Positions 51,739 to 61,495 of a stretch of DNA of 61,786 nt are shown piece by piece. The position numbers and the translations under genes were made by a program. Position 1 is the stretch's first letter; each line of letters opens with the position of its first letter. A model generated the notes under the pieces. That model saw nothing but the letters and a program-made list of their open reading frames with translations. It ran no database searches and was not told where the DNA came from. Source of the stretch: Methanobacterium sp. (GTDB taxonomy: Archaea; Methanobacteriota; Methanobacteria; Methanobacteriales; Methanobacteriaceae); assembly GCA_039666455.1 (NCBI GenBank), contig JAVSLW010000007.1, positions 1-61,786 on the forward strand. Reading direction: 5' to 3'.

Positions 51739-52296
51739 CTATTTGCTGAGTTTCTTTAAAGCTTTATTTGCTACTTTTTTAAAATCTTTATCGCCTGTTG
51801 CAGCTCTTCTAGCTTTTTTAATAGGATCCATTGCTCTTTCATCACCTAAATCTCCAAGAGCTTTTAGTGCTGCCATTTTTACTCCCCAATCTTCGTCTGT
51901 TAAAGTTTTAATCAGGGGAGCCACAGCTTTTACATCTCCTATTTCTCCAAGTGCTTTTGCAGCGAATTTTCGGACTGCAAAATTTTCATCATTTAAAACT
52001 TCAATCAGGGTGTCCACCACGCCTGGATCTCCAATATCTTTAAGTGCAAGAGTTGCATATTTTTTTGTATTTCCATTTTCATCACTTTTTAGGGCGCTGA
52101 TAAGGGGTTTTACTGCAGGTTTACCTATTAATCCAAGGGATTTAGCAGCTTGAAACCTTACCTCCGGATTTTCATCATTGAATGCCTTAATTAAATGTTC
52201 AATTCCCTTAGAATTTCTGGACCTGCCAATTTCTTCTGCGGCATTTTTTCTTACTTCAACATCCTTATCCTTCAACTTTTTAATAATTTTATCCAT
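51739..52296 (-). CDS. HEAT-repeat protein (PBS lyase-like)
   Basis: This 185-residue protein is a run of about six HEAT repeats of ~31 residues: DKDVEVRKNAAEEIGRSRN, NPEVRFQAAKSLGLIGKPAVKPLISAL, TKKYATLALKDIGDPGVVDTLIEVL, NFAVRKFAAKALGEIGDVKAVAPLI, DWGVKMAALKALGDLGDERAM. Such scaffolds bind other proteins. GGAGATAA lies just before the ATG. It stands alone between two intergenic regions. Confidence 0.9.
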   Translation of the reverse strand: MDKIIKKLKDKDVEVRKNAAEEIGRSRNSKGIEHLIKAFNDENPEVRFQAAKSLGLIGKPAVKPLISALKSDENGNTKKYATLALKDIGDPGVVDTLIEVLNDENFAVRKFAAKALGEIGDVKAVAPLIKTLTDEDWGVKMAALKALGDLGDERAMDPIKKARRAATGDKDFKKVANKALKKLSK

Positions 52297-52548
52297 TTAA
52301 TTATCTCCATCATGTTTTTAGCTAAAATTCAGTTTATAAATGAAACTCGAAACTCATAGAATTTTTTTTATACGTCCAAAAACTTCCATAGTCCTTTCTT
52401 CATCAGAATACATAACTTTGAAACTAAACTAAACCCATCTTTCATATTCATTAATTTTGAACTTAATTCATATAAATTTGCACAACCTGGAACATGAGTG
52501 AAAGAGTAATGTATTAAAAAGATATTTTACAAATACTAAAAGGGGACC

Positions 52549-53352
52549 ATGAAAGTTAATAATATGAAAGCAGCTGTATTCGATAATTCAGGGACACTCA
52601 TAGAAAGATACCGTGTTTTAAAAGATGTCCAGACAGGCTTATTATGCGATGATGTAAGTTCTCTGGACCTTGTTGATAATGGAATTGAAAGAGCGCTTGT
52701 AGTCCTGCAGACAGACCCTGGAAAATGCATAATCAATGCAAATCCAAACCAGACCATATTTGAATTTATTAATAGAAATAAAATAGATATTTCCATAAGT
52801 TACGCTGCAACTGAAATTAAAAAAGAAGAAATTATGGACGCTATCAAAAATGACGTGTCCCTTGTAAAAGACATTCAGGACACCATTAATGCAGTAAAGG
52901 CTAAAAATTATAATGTGGAGCTATGTAGTGGATCTGGAATTATTGTGGCGCTTAATATGCAAAAAATTGAGTTTACAGTATCTTCAGGAGGAAAGGTATT
53001 TCCAGAAGTGCGAGATGTAATTAAAGAACTCCAAAATCGGGGTATTGATATTTTTATTGCTTCAGGAGATAGAAAAGGATCTCTACAAAAGTTAGCAGAG
53101 TATACTGGAATACCAAAAGAAAATGTATTTGACACTGCTGATTCATGGAAAAAAATGGAAATAGTTAAAGGATTAAAACGAAATTATAAGGTTATGATGG
53201 TTGGAAACAGTGTAAATGACATATTTGCACTGAAAGAAGCAGATATTGGTGTTTTAACAGAGCAGCAAAAAGAAAATAATCCCAAAAAGGTTTATGATGC
53301 TGCAGATATTGTTGTAGGGAACATAAAAGAGATACTGGATATTGATTTTTAA
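52549..53352 (+). CDS. HAD-family hydrolase
   Basis: This 267-residue protein has the HAD signatures in order: motif I FDNSGTLIERYRV (Asp, but the second aspartate of DxDxT is replaced by Ser-Gly), motif II DIFIASGDRKGS, and motif III/IV MMVGNSVNDIFALKEADIGVLT. The FDxSGT version is seen in some archaeal HAD phosphatases. It starts at 52549 with AGGGGA upstream; the ATG at 52564 is a shorter alternative. It is followed by two genes on the same strand. Confidence 0.83.
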   Translation: MKVNNMKAAVFDNSGTLIERYRVLKDVQTGLLCDDVSSLDLVDNGIERALVVLQTDPGKCIINANPNQTIFEFINRNKIDISISYAATEIKKEEIMDAIKNDVSLVKDIQDTINAVKAKNYNVELCSGSGIIVALNMQKIEFTVSSGGKVFPEVRDVIKELQNRGIDIFIASGDRKGSLQKLAEYTGIPKENVFDTADSWKKMEIVKGLKRNYKVMMVGNSVNDIFALKEADIGVLTEQQKENNPKKVYDAADIVVGNIKEILDIDF

Positions 53353-53369
53353 TTATTGAAGTGGTTTTT

Positions 53370-53990
53370 ATGAGTAAACTATTTGAAGCTTTAGAAGAAT
53401 TCAGCAGGGTCTCAAGGGATCATTACAGGAAAATTCAGGAAATTTTAAATGAAGAACACTGCTGGAAATGTCCTATGCGTTCTACAAGTAAATCAACCTC
53501 ATGCAGAGATATTGACGCATGGATAAGGCTTACAGGTGCTTTTGAAAGAGGAATTCATGAACATTTACTTTCAAAAAATGATTCCAGGGATAATTTAGAA
53601 GCTATAACTTCCAGATATCTATCAAAAGTTATAAAAAAGCATTCAAGAAACCTTAAATATCATAAAACTCTTTTATTAAAATTAAAAGAGGATATGAAAC
53701 CTTTTGCTAAAAAAGGAGATCTTCTGGTAGTTAAAGAAAATCCAGAATCTGTTAAAGAGGGTGATCTGATTTTATGGCCCCAAATATGTCCGGTATCTGC
53801 CTACTGGTTTTCAAAAGCTAAATTAGCAGGTTACATTCCTTTTAATATTATAGAAGTTTCTAAGACCTTCCATAAAGACAATTGCAGGTATATTAAAACC
53901 CATGATGATCTGGAAATACCTTTAGAATTTACTGCAGGAAAAATAATGAAAATTATAGGAGTAAATGATGCCCATTTATTTCCAGATTAG
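53370..53990 (+). CDS. Protein with a signal-peptidase-like (S24/S26-type) beta domain
   Basis: This ~206-residue protein has an N-terminal helical part with a CWKCP pair (EEHCWKCPMRSTSK...SCRDIDAW) and a C-terminal domain PFAKKGDLLVVKENPESVKEGDLILWPQICP...GKIMKIIGV. The GDxLxVxxxxxxxxGDxIxW pattern is like the S24/S26 peptidase beta fold, but no Ser/Lys dyad is obvious. The role is unknown. It lies between a HAD and a GAF-domain gene on the same strand. Confidence 0.6.
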   Translation: MSKLFEALEEFSRVSRDHYRKIQEILNEEHCWKCPMRSTSKSTSCRDIDAWIRLTGAFERGIHEHLLSKNDSRDNLEAITSRYLSKVIKKHSRNLKYHKTLLLKLKEDMKPFAKKGDLLVVKENPESVKEGDLILWPQICPVSAYWFSKAKLAGYIPFNIIEVSKTFHKDNCRYIKTHDDLEIPLEFTAGKIMKIIGVNDAHLFPD

Positions 53991-54021
53991 TTAACTAATA
54001 CTAAAAACAAAGTGAATACTC

Positions 54022-54606
54022 ATGAAAACACACTTTAATGATTTATCTGGAACCATTGGTTTTAAAACCATGCTTAAAGAATTTATTAAGTTAGATTCAG
54101 CCCATGAAGATGAAACTTTTATTAACCAGATTGTAAATATATCAAATAGTTATTCACTTAAAGAAATTTCAGATATGGTGCATACAGAAGCAAGAAAACT
54201 TACAAAAAGTGAATTTTGTTATGTAGCATATGTTGATCCTGAAAACAAAGACAGTGTTGGAATATCATTCACGCACATGACTGGAGAATGTGAAAAATAT
54301 GAAAAAATGGGAGAAGCACGTTTCAAGGTCCAAAAGGACGGTAGCTACGGCGGACTTCTCGGATACTCTCTGGATACAGGAAAATCATTCTATGTTCAAA
54401 ACATTGCCTCTCACCCTGCAGCTCACGGCATGCCGCCAGGCCATGTATCTGTAGAGCAGTTCCTTTCAGTTCCTGTTATTTATAAAGAAAAAATATTAGG
54501 CCAGATTGTTCTTGGAAACCCTGAAGAAGATTACAATAATGAACACCTGAAAATAGCAGAGAAAATAGCTGATTTCTATGCATTTATTCTTCATGAATAT
54601 CTTTAA
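54022..54606 (+). CDS. GAF-domain sensor protein
   Basis: This 194-residue protein is mostly a GAF domain: SLKEISDMVHTEARKLTKSEFCYVAYVDPENKDS, then SLDTGKSFYVQNIASHPAAHGMPPGHVSVEQFLSVPVIYKEKILGQIVLGNP, then EHLKIAEKIADFYAFILHEYL. GAF domains bind small ligands or cofactors. There is no output domain, so it may work with another protein. A short N-terminal helix precedes it. It converges with the MFS gene. Confidence 0.82.
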   Translation: MKTHFNDLSGTIGFKTMLKEFIKLDSAHEDETFINQIVNISNSYSLKEISDMVHTEARKLTKSEFCYVAYVDPENKDSVGISFTHMTGECEKYEKMGEARFKVQKDGSYGGLLGYSLDTGKSFYVQNIASHPAAHGMPPGHVSVEQFLSVPVIYKEKILGQIVLGNPEEDYNNEHLKIAEKIADFYAFILHEYL

Positions 54607-54614
54607 CTGCTCAT

Positions 54615-56267
54615 TCATTTATTTTTGTTTTTGAAACTCAATAAACCAATTTCTTTGTAGTGCTTTTTAAGAACTTCTTTACGTTTTTGGAGTGATTCTG
54701 AAGATTCAATTATTTCTTTTGAATATCTTACAAGCTCTGATTCTTTAATAAGATCTTTAGAATATTTTAATAATTCTGAGTCATCAATGATCTCCTTCGA
54801 CTCCTCAATTATATCCTGTGGTGCGGGAATTATGTCTGATTCCTCAATCATTTCTCTGGTTTCTGCAATTTTTTTGCGGTAAATACCAACCGGAGAGAGA
54901 ATAAAAATAAGAATACTTAAAACAGCACCTAAAAGAACAACCAGGCGCATTCCTATGGTAAAATTATAAGCATTCAAATTATAAAGCACATTTTGCTCTA
55001 AAAGAGCAGGATTTATAGTACTGGATAATAATATACCTGCAATACATACTCCAAAAACCATTCCCAGATTTCTCATAGTCACAATGATGCTCGATGCTAC
55101 TCCTTGATTTTTATCTGGTATAATATTCATTATTGCCCGATTATTAGGCGCCTGGAAGATTGCTGCACCCATTCCCAGTAAAGCAAGTCTCCAGAGCACA
55201 TCAAATACTCCAGAAAATATGGTTAAATAGGTCATGGAATAAAATGCTGCAGCGCTTATTAATGCCCCAATAATAGCCAGGAGTCTGGATCCAAATCTGT
55301 CTGAAAGAATTCCACTTACTGGGGCTAAAATCATCATAATTGCAGGATTTATGGTTAAAATTACCCCAATCATTGCTGGATCAAATTTTAAAACTTTTTG
55401 AAGGTAGAAAGGCATTATAAAAAGGATCATGTACATGCTGATGTAATTAAGAAATAGGCTGAGGCTGAACGCAGAAAAAGATCTATTTTTAAACATTTCT
55501 ATATCCAGAAGAGGATGTTCAACATTTTTTTCATTCCATAAAAATAAAATAAACGTTGTTATTGCAACAGCGGCGATTACCATGGTTAGGATGTCTATTT
55601 TTAAACTTTGAATACTGTTTAATAAATATACTGTGGAAAAAAGACATATATACTGCAATAAGGTACCTGAAATATCCCATTTAACTTTTTTGGTTTCACC
55701 TCTTTCCAGGATTTTATAACACATTAAAAAACTTATAATTCCAATTGGTACATTAACCAGAAAGATGGTTTGCCAGTTAAACAGGCTCTGTAATATCCCG
55801 CCTATCATTGGACCTATGGCTAATCCTGCGGCTATTGCAACAGCATATATTCCAAGCGCTTTTCCAGTTTGTTTATGTGGAAATGCTTCCTTAACAATAC
55901 CCATGGAAACAGATATCATTAAAGCAGCTGCTATTCCCTGTAGTGCTCTAAAAAGAATTAATAGCTCTATTGATGTGGCTAAACTGCATAAAAATGATGT
56001 GGCCATGAAACTCAAAAGCCCGGCCATATAAATTCTTTCATGACCGTAAGAATCACCCAGCCGACCAAAGAATAAAACAAATCCCAATAAATTGATTAGA
56101 TATGCAGTTATTACCCATTCTGAGACTGTAATATTTGTAGAAAAGAAAACTGTAATAGTTGGAAGCGAAATATTAACTATACTGGCATTTATAGGTACCA
56201 TTATAGTTCCAATGGCAAGAGATAAAAGTATCCTCCACTTTCTTTCCAGATTCAAAACTGTTTTCAC
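54615..56267 (-). CDS. MFS drug-efflux-type transporter (DHA2) with a repeated cytoplasmic tail
   Basis: This 550-residue protein is a 14-helix MFS transporter of the EmrB/QacA type: INASIVNISLPTITVFF, VITAYLINLLGFVLFFGRLGDSYGHERIYM (motif A) and RALQGIAAALMISVSMGIVKEAFP, with AIGPMIGGILQSLFNWQTIFLVNVPIGIISF (motif C). The last ~80 residues are a charged tail with repeats of the form SKEIIDDSELLKY / SKDLIKESELVRY / SKEIIESSESL. The start is GTG 56267 or a TTG four codons later that has GGTGA before it. Confidence 0.87.
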   Translation of the reverse strand: MKTVLNLERKWRILLSLAIGTIMVPINASIVNISLPTITVFFSTNITVSEWVITAYLINLLGFVLFFGRLGDSYGHERIYMAGLLSFMATSFLCSLATSIELLILFRALQGIAAALMISVSMGIVKEAFPHKQTGKALGIYAVAIAAGLAIGPMIGGILQSLFNWQTIFLVNVPIGIISFLMCYKILERGETKKVKWDISGTLLQYICLFSTVYLLNSIQSLKIDILTMVIAAVAITTFILFLWNEKNVEHPLLDIEMFKNRSFSAFSLSLFLNYISMYMILFIMPFYLQKVLKFDPAMIGVILTINPAIMMILAPVSGILSDRFGSRLLAIIGALISAAAFYSMTYLTIFSGVFDVLWRLALLGMGAAIFQAPNNRAIMNIIPDKNQGVASSIIVTMRNLGMVFGVCIAGILLSSTINPALLEQNVLYNLNAYNFTIGMRLVVLLGAVLSILIFILSPVGIYRKKIAETREMIEESDIIPAPQDIIEESKEIIDDSELLKYSKDLIKESELVRYSKEIIESSESLQKRKEVLKKHYKEIGLLSFKNKNK

Positions 56268-56447
56268 CCAATAACTAAAACTTTAACTAATATTTGAAGT
56301 TGGTCACTAATAAACATTTTGTAATGGGTTAAAATACTAAATAAACATCAGGTTTGCAAACCCCAGTTAAAATTTTAAGGAATAAGTTAACATAAAAAAG
56401 TAATATGAAGTTTCAACCTGTTTTAAACTCCAAAAAATTTGATGAAT

Positions 56448-56873
56448 TTATTCATCAAAAACTGTGACCTTGTTCATCACATCATTAGCCTGGATCCTGT
56501 TTACAACATCCATTCCTTTAACAACTTTACCAAAGACAGTGTGTACTCCGTCAAGGTGGGGCTGTGGTGAATGTGTTATGAAAAACTGGCTTCCCCCAGT
56601 GTCTTTACCAGCATGGGCCATTGAAAGCGCTCCAGTCCCGTGTTTATGTGGGTTTATTTCACATTTTATGGTGTATCCTGGCCCGCCTGTACCGTTACCT
56701 CTTGGACATCCTCCCTGAATCACGAAATTAGGGATAACTCTGTGGAAAGTTAATCCATCATAAAATCCTTCTTTTGCAAGTTTTTCAAAGTTAGCCACTG
56801 TGTTTGGCGCTTCTTTATCAAATAATACCAGTTCTATATTTCCTTTATCAGTTTCAATTATTGCTTTTTTCAT
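56448..56873 (-). CDS. Cyclophilin-type peptidyl-prolyl cis-trans isomerase
   Basis: This 141-residue protein is a small cyclophilin: IELVLFDKEAPNTVANFEKLAKEGFYDGLTFHRVIPNFVIQGGCPRGNGTGGPGY, SMAHAGKDTGGSQFFITHSPQPHLDGVHTVFGKV. Catalytic arginine, QGG and HTVFG-type residues are all visible. It speeds proline isomerisation in the cytoplasm. The start is ATG at 56873 with GGTGA just upstream; a GTG three codons earlier overlaps that site. Confidence 0.94.
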   Translation of the reverse strand: MKKAIIETDKGNIELVLFDKEAPNTVANFEKLAKEGFYDGLTFHRVIPNFVIQGGCPRGNGTGGPGYTIKCEINPHKHGTGALSMAHAGKDTGGSQFFITHSPQPHLDGVHTVFGKVVKGMDVVNRIQANDVMNKVTVFDE

Positions 56874-57061
56874 ATTTTTCACCAGAAAAGTTAAATAAAA
56901 TTTGATGATTCAATATATCACTATAATTTGGTTAATATCACATTTAACTTTTAACCTGATTACCCCATGTTTTTAATAGGGCGTCCAACAAAATTAATTA
57001 CTGATAGATCTTACACATTAATCTAAAAGAATAAATTATAGCATTTACAAGGGTGATTGAA

Positions 57062-58237
57062 ATGAATACGAGTGAAATTATTGATTTAGATAAAAGATAT
57101 GTAATGCAGACATACGGACGGCAGCCATTAGCTTTAAAAGAAGGAAAAGGAGCATTAGTTAAAGATTTTAAAGGAAAAACCTACATAGACTGTTTTGCAG
57201 GGCTTGCAGTAAATAATGTGGGGCATTCACACCCAAAAGTGGTTGAAGCAATTTGTAATCAGGCTAAGACACTTATGCATACCTCTAATTTATATTACAC
57301 AGAGCCACAGGTAGAACTTGCTAAATTACTGGCTGAAGTCTCAGTTCATGATAAATCTTTCTTCTGCAACAGCGGAGCAGAAGCCAATGAAGGTGCAGTT
57401 AAGCTTGCACGAAAATATACTGGCAAAGGCGAAATTATTGCCATGGAAAACTCCTTTCACGGCCGAACACTGGCCATGATAACTGCCACAGGTCAACATA
57501 AATACAAAAAAGGATTTGAACCACTTCCAACAGGATTTAAACATGTAGATTACGGAGATGCTCAAGCTGTATCCGATAAAATAACTGATAATACTGCAGC
57601 AGTATTGGTAGAGCCAATTCAAGGAGAAGGAGGAATTATAGTACCTCCAGAAGGCTACTTAAAAGAGATTAGAAAGCTTTGTAATGAAAATGATGTTCTT
57701 TTAATATTTGACGAGGTACAAACTGGATTTGGACGAACTGGAGAAATGTTTGCATCCCAATTATTTAATGTAACTCCTGATATCACAACTGTTGCCAAAG
57801 CACTTGGTGGAGGATTCCCTATTGGAGCAGTTCTTGCTCAAAAAGAAGTAGCAGATGCATTTGAGCCAGGAAACCATGCTGCAACCTTTGGAGGAAATCC
57901 GCTTGCATGTGCTGCTGCAAAAGCCTCAATAGAAGTTATATTGGATGAAGACCTTACAGGGAAAGCCAAAGAACTGGGAGACTACTTTAAATCCAAACTT
58001 GAAGAACAAAGAAAGCTGTATGGAATTGTAGAAGATGTACGTGGTTTCGGTTTGATGCTTGGAATGGAAATCACCATTAACTGTGGTGATATTGTAAACA
58101 CTGCAAGAGAACAGGGTGTTCTTATAAACTGTACAGCTGATACTGTTTTAAGATTCTTACCTCCACTTGTAATAGAAAAAGGTCAGATAGACACTGTTAC
58201 ATGTGTTTTGGAGACTATTTTAGAGAAGCTTTCTTAA
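57062..58237 (+). CDS. argD: Acetylornithine aminotransferase
   Basis: This 391-residue class III aminotransferase has SGAEANEGAVKLARK, FHGRTLAMITATG, LVEPIQGEGGI, LLIFDEVQTGFGRTGEMF, TVAKALGGGFPIGAV (PLP-binding lysine) and FGGNPLACAAAKA. These fit ArgD. It converts N-acetylglutamate semialdehyde to acetylornithine in arginine biosynthesis. The ATG at 57062 is preceded by GGGTGATTG; an upstream GTG is less likely. A terminator-like hairpin follows the stop. Confidence 0.93.
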   Translation: MNTSEIIDLDKRYVMQTYGRQPLALKEGKGALVKDFKGKTYIDCFAGLAVNNVGHSHPKVVEAICNQAKTLMHTSNLYYTEPQVELAKLLAEVSVHDKSFFCNSGAEANEGAVKLARKYTGKGEIIAMENSFHGRTLAMITATGQHKYKKGFEPLPTGFKHVDYGDAQAVSDKITDNTAAVLVEPIQGEGGIIVPPEGYLKEIRKLCNENDVLLIFDEVQTGFGRTGEMFASQLFNVTPDITTVAKALGGGFPIGAVLAQKEVADAFEPGNHAATFGGNPLACAAAKASIEVILDEDLTGKAKELGDYFKSKLEEQRKLYGIVEDVRGFGLMLGMEITINCGDIVNTAREQGVLINCTADTVLRFLPPLVIEKGQIDTVTCVLETILEKLS

Positions 58238-58260
58238 AATGGATGTAATTCCATTTCTTT
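58237..58260 (+). terminator. Hairpin and T-rich run after argD
   Basis: AAATGGA (58237-58243) pairs with TCCATTT (58250-58256), followed by CTTTTATTTTAAG. The hairpin overlaps the argD stop codon end. It is a likely transcription end for argD. The stretch from 58261 to 58462 is AT-rich and contains the TATA-like promoter of pflB near 58411-58425. Confidence 0.45.
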
Positions 58261-58462
58261 TATTTTAAGTATATGATTTTCAAAGAAAATAGCATGAATT
58301 AAACTAATTTTTTGGCCTTTAAAAAAACTTAACAAAATATTTCCAACTCCTCAATACTTTACAGTCTCTAAAAACAAAAGATTATATACATCTTCATCTC
58401 AAATTATTAATATTATATTATATATGTCACAGATTAAAGTGTATAAATGAGAAGTGGAAAAG

Positions 58463-60691
58463 ATGACACACACCTGGAAGTTTGTTGAGGGGAACTGGGA
58501 GAAAGAGATCGATGTCAGAGACTTCGTCATAAGAAACTACAGACCCTACGATGGAGATACGAGTTTCCTTACGAGTGGTCCTGCAAAAGATACAGAGAAG
58601 GTATGGAGCAGAGCAAAGAACCTGATCCATAAAGAGATGCAGAAAGGAGGGGTATTAGATGTAGATGCAGATACCCCATCATCAATAATCTCTTTTGGCC
58701 CGGGCTATATTGACAAGGAACATGAGAAGATCGTTGGGTTACAGACCGATGCACCTTTGAAAAGGAGTATCAAGCCACAGGGCGGGATTCGTATGGTAGA
58801 GCAGGCAACTCAGATGTATGGATATAAGCTGAACCCAGAGGTAAAGAAAATCTTTACTGCATACCGAAAAACCCACAACGATGCAGTATTCCAGGTATAC
58901 ACACCATTGATAAGGAAATTAAGAAGTCACGGTCTGATCACAGGGCTTCCTGATGCCTATGGCAGAGGTAGGATTATTGGCGATTATCGGCGTGTTGCAT
59001 TATATGGTGTTGACAGGCTCATAGAAGACAAGGAGGAGTTCTTGAGCAAGATGCCCTTTACGATGATCGAGGAGAACATTCGTCTCCGCGAGGAGATCGC
59101 TGACCAGATACTTGCATTAAAAGATCTCAAAGTCATGGCAGATAGTTATGGATACGATATCTCGAAACCCGCACAGAACGCGCAGGAGGCTATTCAGTGG
59201 ACTTACTTCGGCTATCTGGGCGCGATAAAAGAACAGGACGGGGCTGCGATGTCCCTACCTGGAGTAGATGCTTTCTTCGATATCTTTTTGGAACGAGACA
59301 TAGCAGCAGGTCTGCTCGATGAAGAAGGTGCTCAAGCTCTGATAGATGATTTTGTCATCAAGCTACGAATGATCAGGCATCTGCGAACTGAAGAATACAA
59401 CCAACTCTTTGCCGGTGATCCGGTATGGGCAACCACTGTCTTAGCAGGCATGTCAGATGATGGAAGACACATGGTTACACAGACAAGTTACCGGTTATTG
59501 CATACGCTTGAAAATCTGGGACCTGCCCCCGAACCCAACTTAACCATCCTGTGGTCACCTGATCTACCTGAAAACTTCAAACGATATGCTGCTGATCTAT
59601 CTATCAGGACCAGTTCGATCCAGTACGAGAGTGATGGACTTATGAAACCTCTCTTTGGAGATGATTACTGTATATCTTGCTGTGTCTCTGCAATGAAAAC
59701 CGGAAAGGAAATGCAGTTTTTCGGTGCTAGGTGCAACTTCGCAAAATTATTACTTCTCAGTATCAATGGTGGAAGGGACGAGATGAGTGGTGAACAACTG
59801 GGCCCTAAGAAAGAACCATTGAAAGGGCCTGTTCTGGAGTATGACGAGGTGAGAGAACGGTTATCGTTCTATATAGAGTGGCTGGCCGAATGTTATGTCA
59901 ATACGATGAATATCATCCACTATATGCACGATAAATACAATTACGAACGGTTGCAGATGGCACTGCACGATAGTGAGCTGATACGGGATATGGCATTTGG
60001 GCTGGCAGGTTTGTCCATAGTTGCTGATTCTCTCTCGGCAATTCGTTATGCCAGGGTAACACCTAAGACCAATGAAAGTGGACTGGTTGTTGAGTATGAA
60101 GTGGAGGGTGACTTCCCTAAATATGGAAACGATGATGACCGTGTCGATGGGATCGCTGTTGAATTAGTAAAAGAATTTATTGAAAATCTCAGAAAACACC
60201 CTACTTACAGAGGAGCGAGACACACTCTCTCAATTCTTACCATTACCAGCAATATTGTCTATGGTAAGCACACGGGAAGCACTCCGGACGGTAGAAAAGC
60301 AGGCGAGCCATTCGCACCAGGTGCTAATCCAATGCACGGCCGTGATTCCCATGGAATCATTGCTTCCTTGAATTCCGTAGCAAAACTGCCATATGAATAT
60401 TGCATGGATGGGATCTCCAATACTTTCACGATAATTCCTACCACGTTAGGTAGGGACTCTGAAAATAAAATAGACATTCTTGTAGGGCTTCTGGACGGGT
60501 ATTTCTACCACCAGGCACATCACATCAATGTGAATGTGCTCCAAAAAGGTATTTTAGAGGATGCTATGGCACATCCAGAGAAATACCCTCAATTGACCAT
60601 TCGTGTATCTGGGTACGCTGTGAACTTTGCCAGACTCACTAAAGAACAACAGCGTGAGGTAATCGCGAGGACATTCCATGAAAGTGTCTGA
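58463..60691 (+). CDS. pflB: Pyruvate formate-lyase (glycyl radical enzyme)
   Basis: This ~742-residue enzyme has the paired active-site cysteines DDYCISCCVSAM (residues 409-410 when counted from a GTG at 58454), RHTLSILTITSNIVYGKHTGSTPDGRKAGEPFAPGANPMHG, and the glycyl radical site RVSGYAV with Gly near residue 720. This is the full PFL signature. It cleaves pyruvate and CoA to acetyl-CoA and formate, anaerobically. GC content and codon use are higher in G/C than in neighbouring genes, so it was probably acquired. The ATG at 58463 is preferred over the GTG at 58454. Confidence 0.92.
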   Translation: MTHTWKFVEGNWEKEIDVRDFVIRNYRPYDGDTSFLTSGPAKDTEKVWSRAKNLIHKEMQKGGVLDVDADTPSSIISFGPGYIDKEHEKIVGLQTDAPLKRSIKPQGGIRMVEQATQMYGYKLNPEVKKIFTAYRKTHNDAVFQVYTPLIRKLRSHGLITGLPDAYGRGRIIGDYRRVALYGVDRLIEDKEEFLSKMPFTMIEENIRLREEIADQILALKDLKVMADSYGYDISKPAQNAQEAIQWTYFGYLGAIKEQDGAAMSLPGVDAFFDIFLERDIAAGLLDEEGAQALIDDFVIKLRMIRHLRTEEYNQLFAGDPVWATTVLAGMSDDGRHMVTQTSYRLLHTLENLGPAPEPNLTILWSPDLPENFKRYAADLSIRTSSIQYESDGLMKPLFGDDYCISCCVSAMKTGKEMQFFGARCNFAKLLLLSINGGRDEMSGEQLGPKKEPLKGPVLEYDEVRERLSFYIEWLAECYVNTMNIIHYMHDKYNYERLQMALHDSELIRDMAFGLAGLSIVADSLSAIRYARVTPKTNESGLVVEYEVEGDFPKYGNDDDRVDGIAVELVKEFIENLRKHPTYRGARHTLSILTITSNIVYGKHTGSTPDGRKAGEPFAPGANPMHGRDSHGIIASLNSVAKLPYEYCMDGISNTFTIIPTTLGRDSENKIDILVGLLDGYFYHQAHHINVNVLQKGILEDAMAHPEKYPQLTIRVSGYAVNFARLTKEQQREVIARTFHESV

Positions 60692-61472
60692 ACCTGTTTC
60701 CAAGAGTATAAAAGGCAGAGTACATTCTTTCGAAAGCTTCAGTGCTCTGGACGGGCCAGGGATAAGGTATGTCATCTTCTTCTCTGGCTGTCCAATGCGT
60801 TGTGTATTCTGTCATAATGTAGATATGATAGAGTCTCTACCAGGTACCTATAATGAGTACTCGGTTGCAGAAGTGATGAAGAGAATTGAACGAGCCAGGC
60901 CATTTTTTACATGCTCACGCTCTGGAGGCGGAATCACGCTATCTGGAGGTGAGCCTTTTTTCCAGTTCGAGTTTATGTTAAACCTATTAAAGGAATGCAA
61001 AAGACTGAAGATTCATACAGTGGTTGACACTAACCTCTACACATCACCCAGGGAGATAGAAACAGTGAGCAAATGGGTAGACCTATTCCTCGTCGGGCTT
61101 AAACATATCGATAACCAGAAACACATAGAACTAACAGGTAAGGATAACACAGATATTTTAAAGAATATTTCTGTTCTAGATTCCATTAAAAAACGCTTCT
61201 GGCTACGTTATGTAGTGATCCCAGGTATTACGGATGATAAAAAAGATATACAGCAGTTAGCTACGTTTCTTTCAGATTTCAATCATCTGGAACTGGTGGA
61301 GCTACTACCATACCACTGTTTGGGGCTTAGAAAATGGGAAGCACTCGGTAAATCTTATGCATTGCCAGATGTTAAGCCTCCTACAGCAGAAGAAATGTTA
61401 CGAGTGAAAAAGGTTTTTCAGGCATTTGATCTGCCTGTAGATGTGGGAGATGTGGAAGTATTAGGCATTTGA
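60678..61472 (+). CDS. pflA: Pyruvate formate-lyase activating enzyme (radical SAM)
   Basis: This 264-residue protein has the radical SAM cluster motif SGCPMRCVFCHN (CxxxCxxC) near residues 35-46, FFSGCPMRCVFC, ITLSGGEPFFQFEF and LRYVVIPGITDD. It uses S-adenosylmethionine to form the glycyl radical in PflB. The start overlaps pflB by 14 bases, so they form an operon. Its base use is like pflB, with more G and C than the surrounding genes. It converges with the TnpB fragment. Confidence 0.92.
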   Translation: MKVSEPVSKSIKGRVHSFESFSALDGPGIRYVIFFSGCPMRCVFCHNVDMIESLPGTYNEYSVAEVMKRIERARPFFTCSRSGGGITLSGGEPFFQFEFMLNLLKECKRLKIHTVVDTNLYTSPREIETVSKWVDLFLVGLKHIDNQKHIELTGKDNTDILKNISVLDSIKKRFWLRYVVIPGITDDKKDIQQLATFLSDFNHLELVELLPYHCLGLRKWEALGKSYALPDVKPPTAEEMLRVKKVFQAFDLPVDVGDVEVLGI

Positions 61473-61495
61473 TTAGTCTGTAGTACATAACTATA

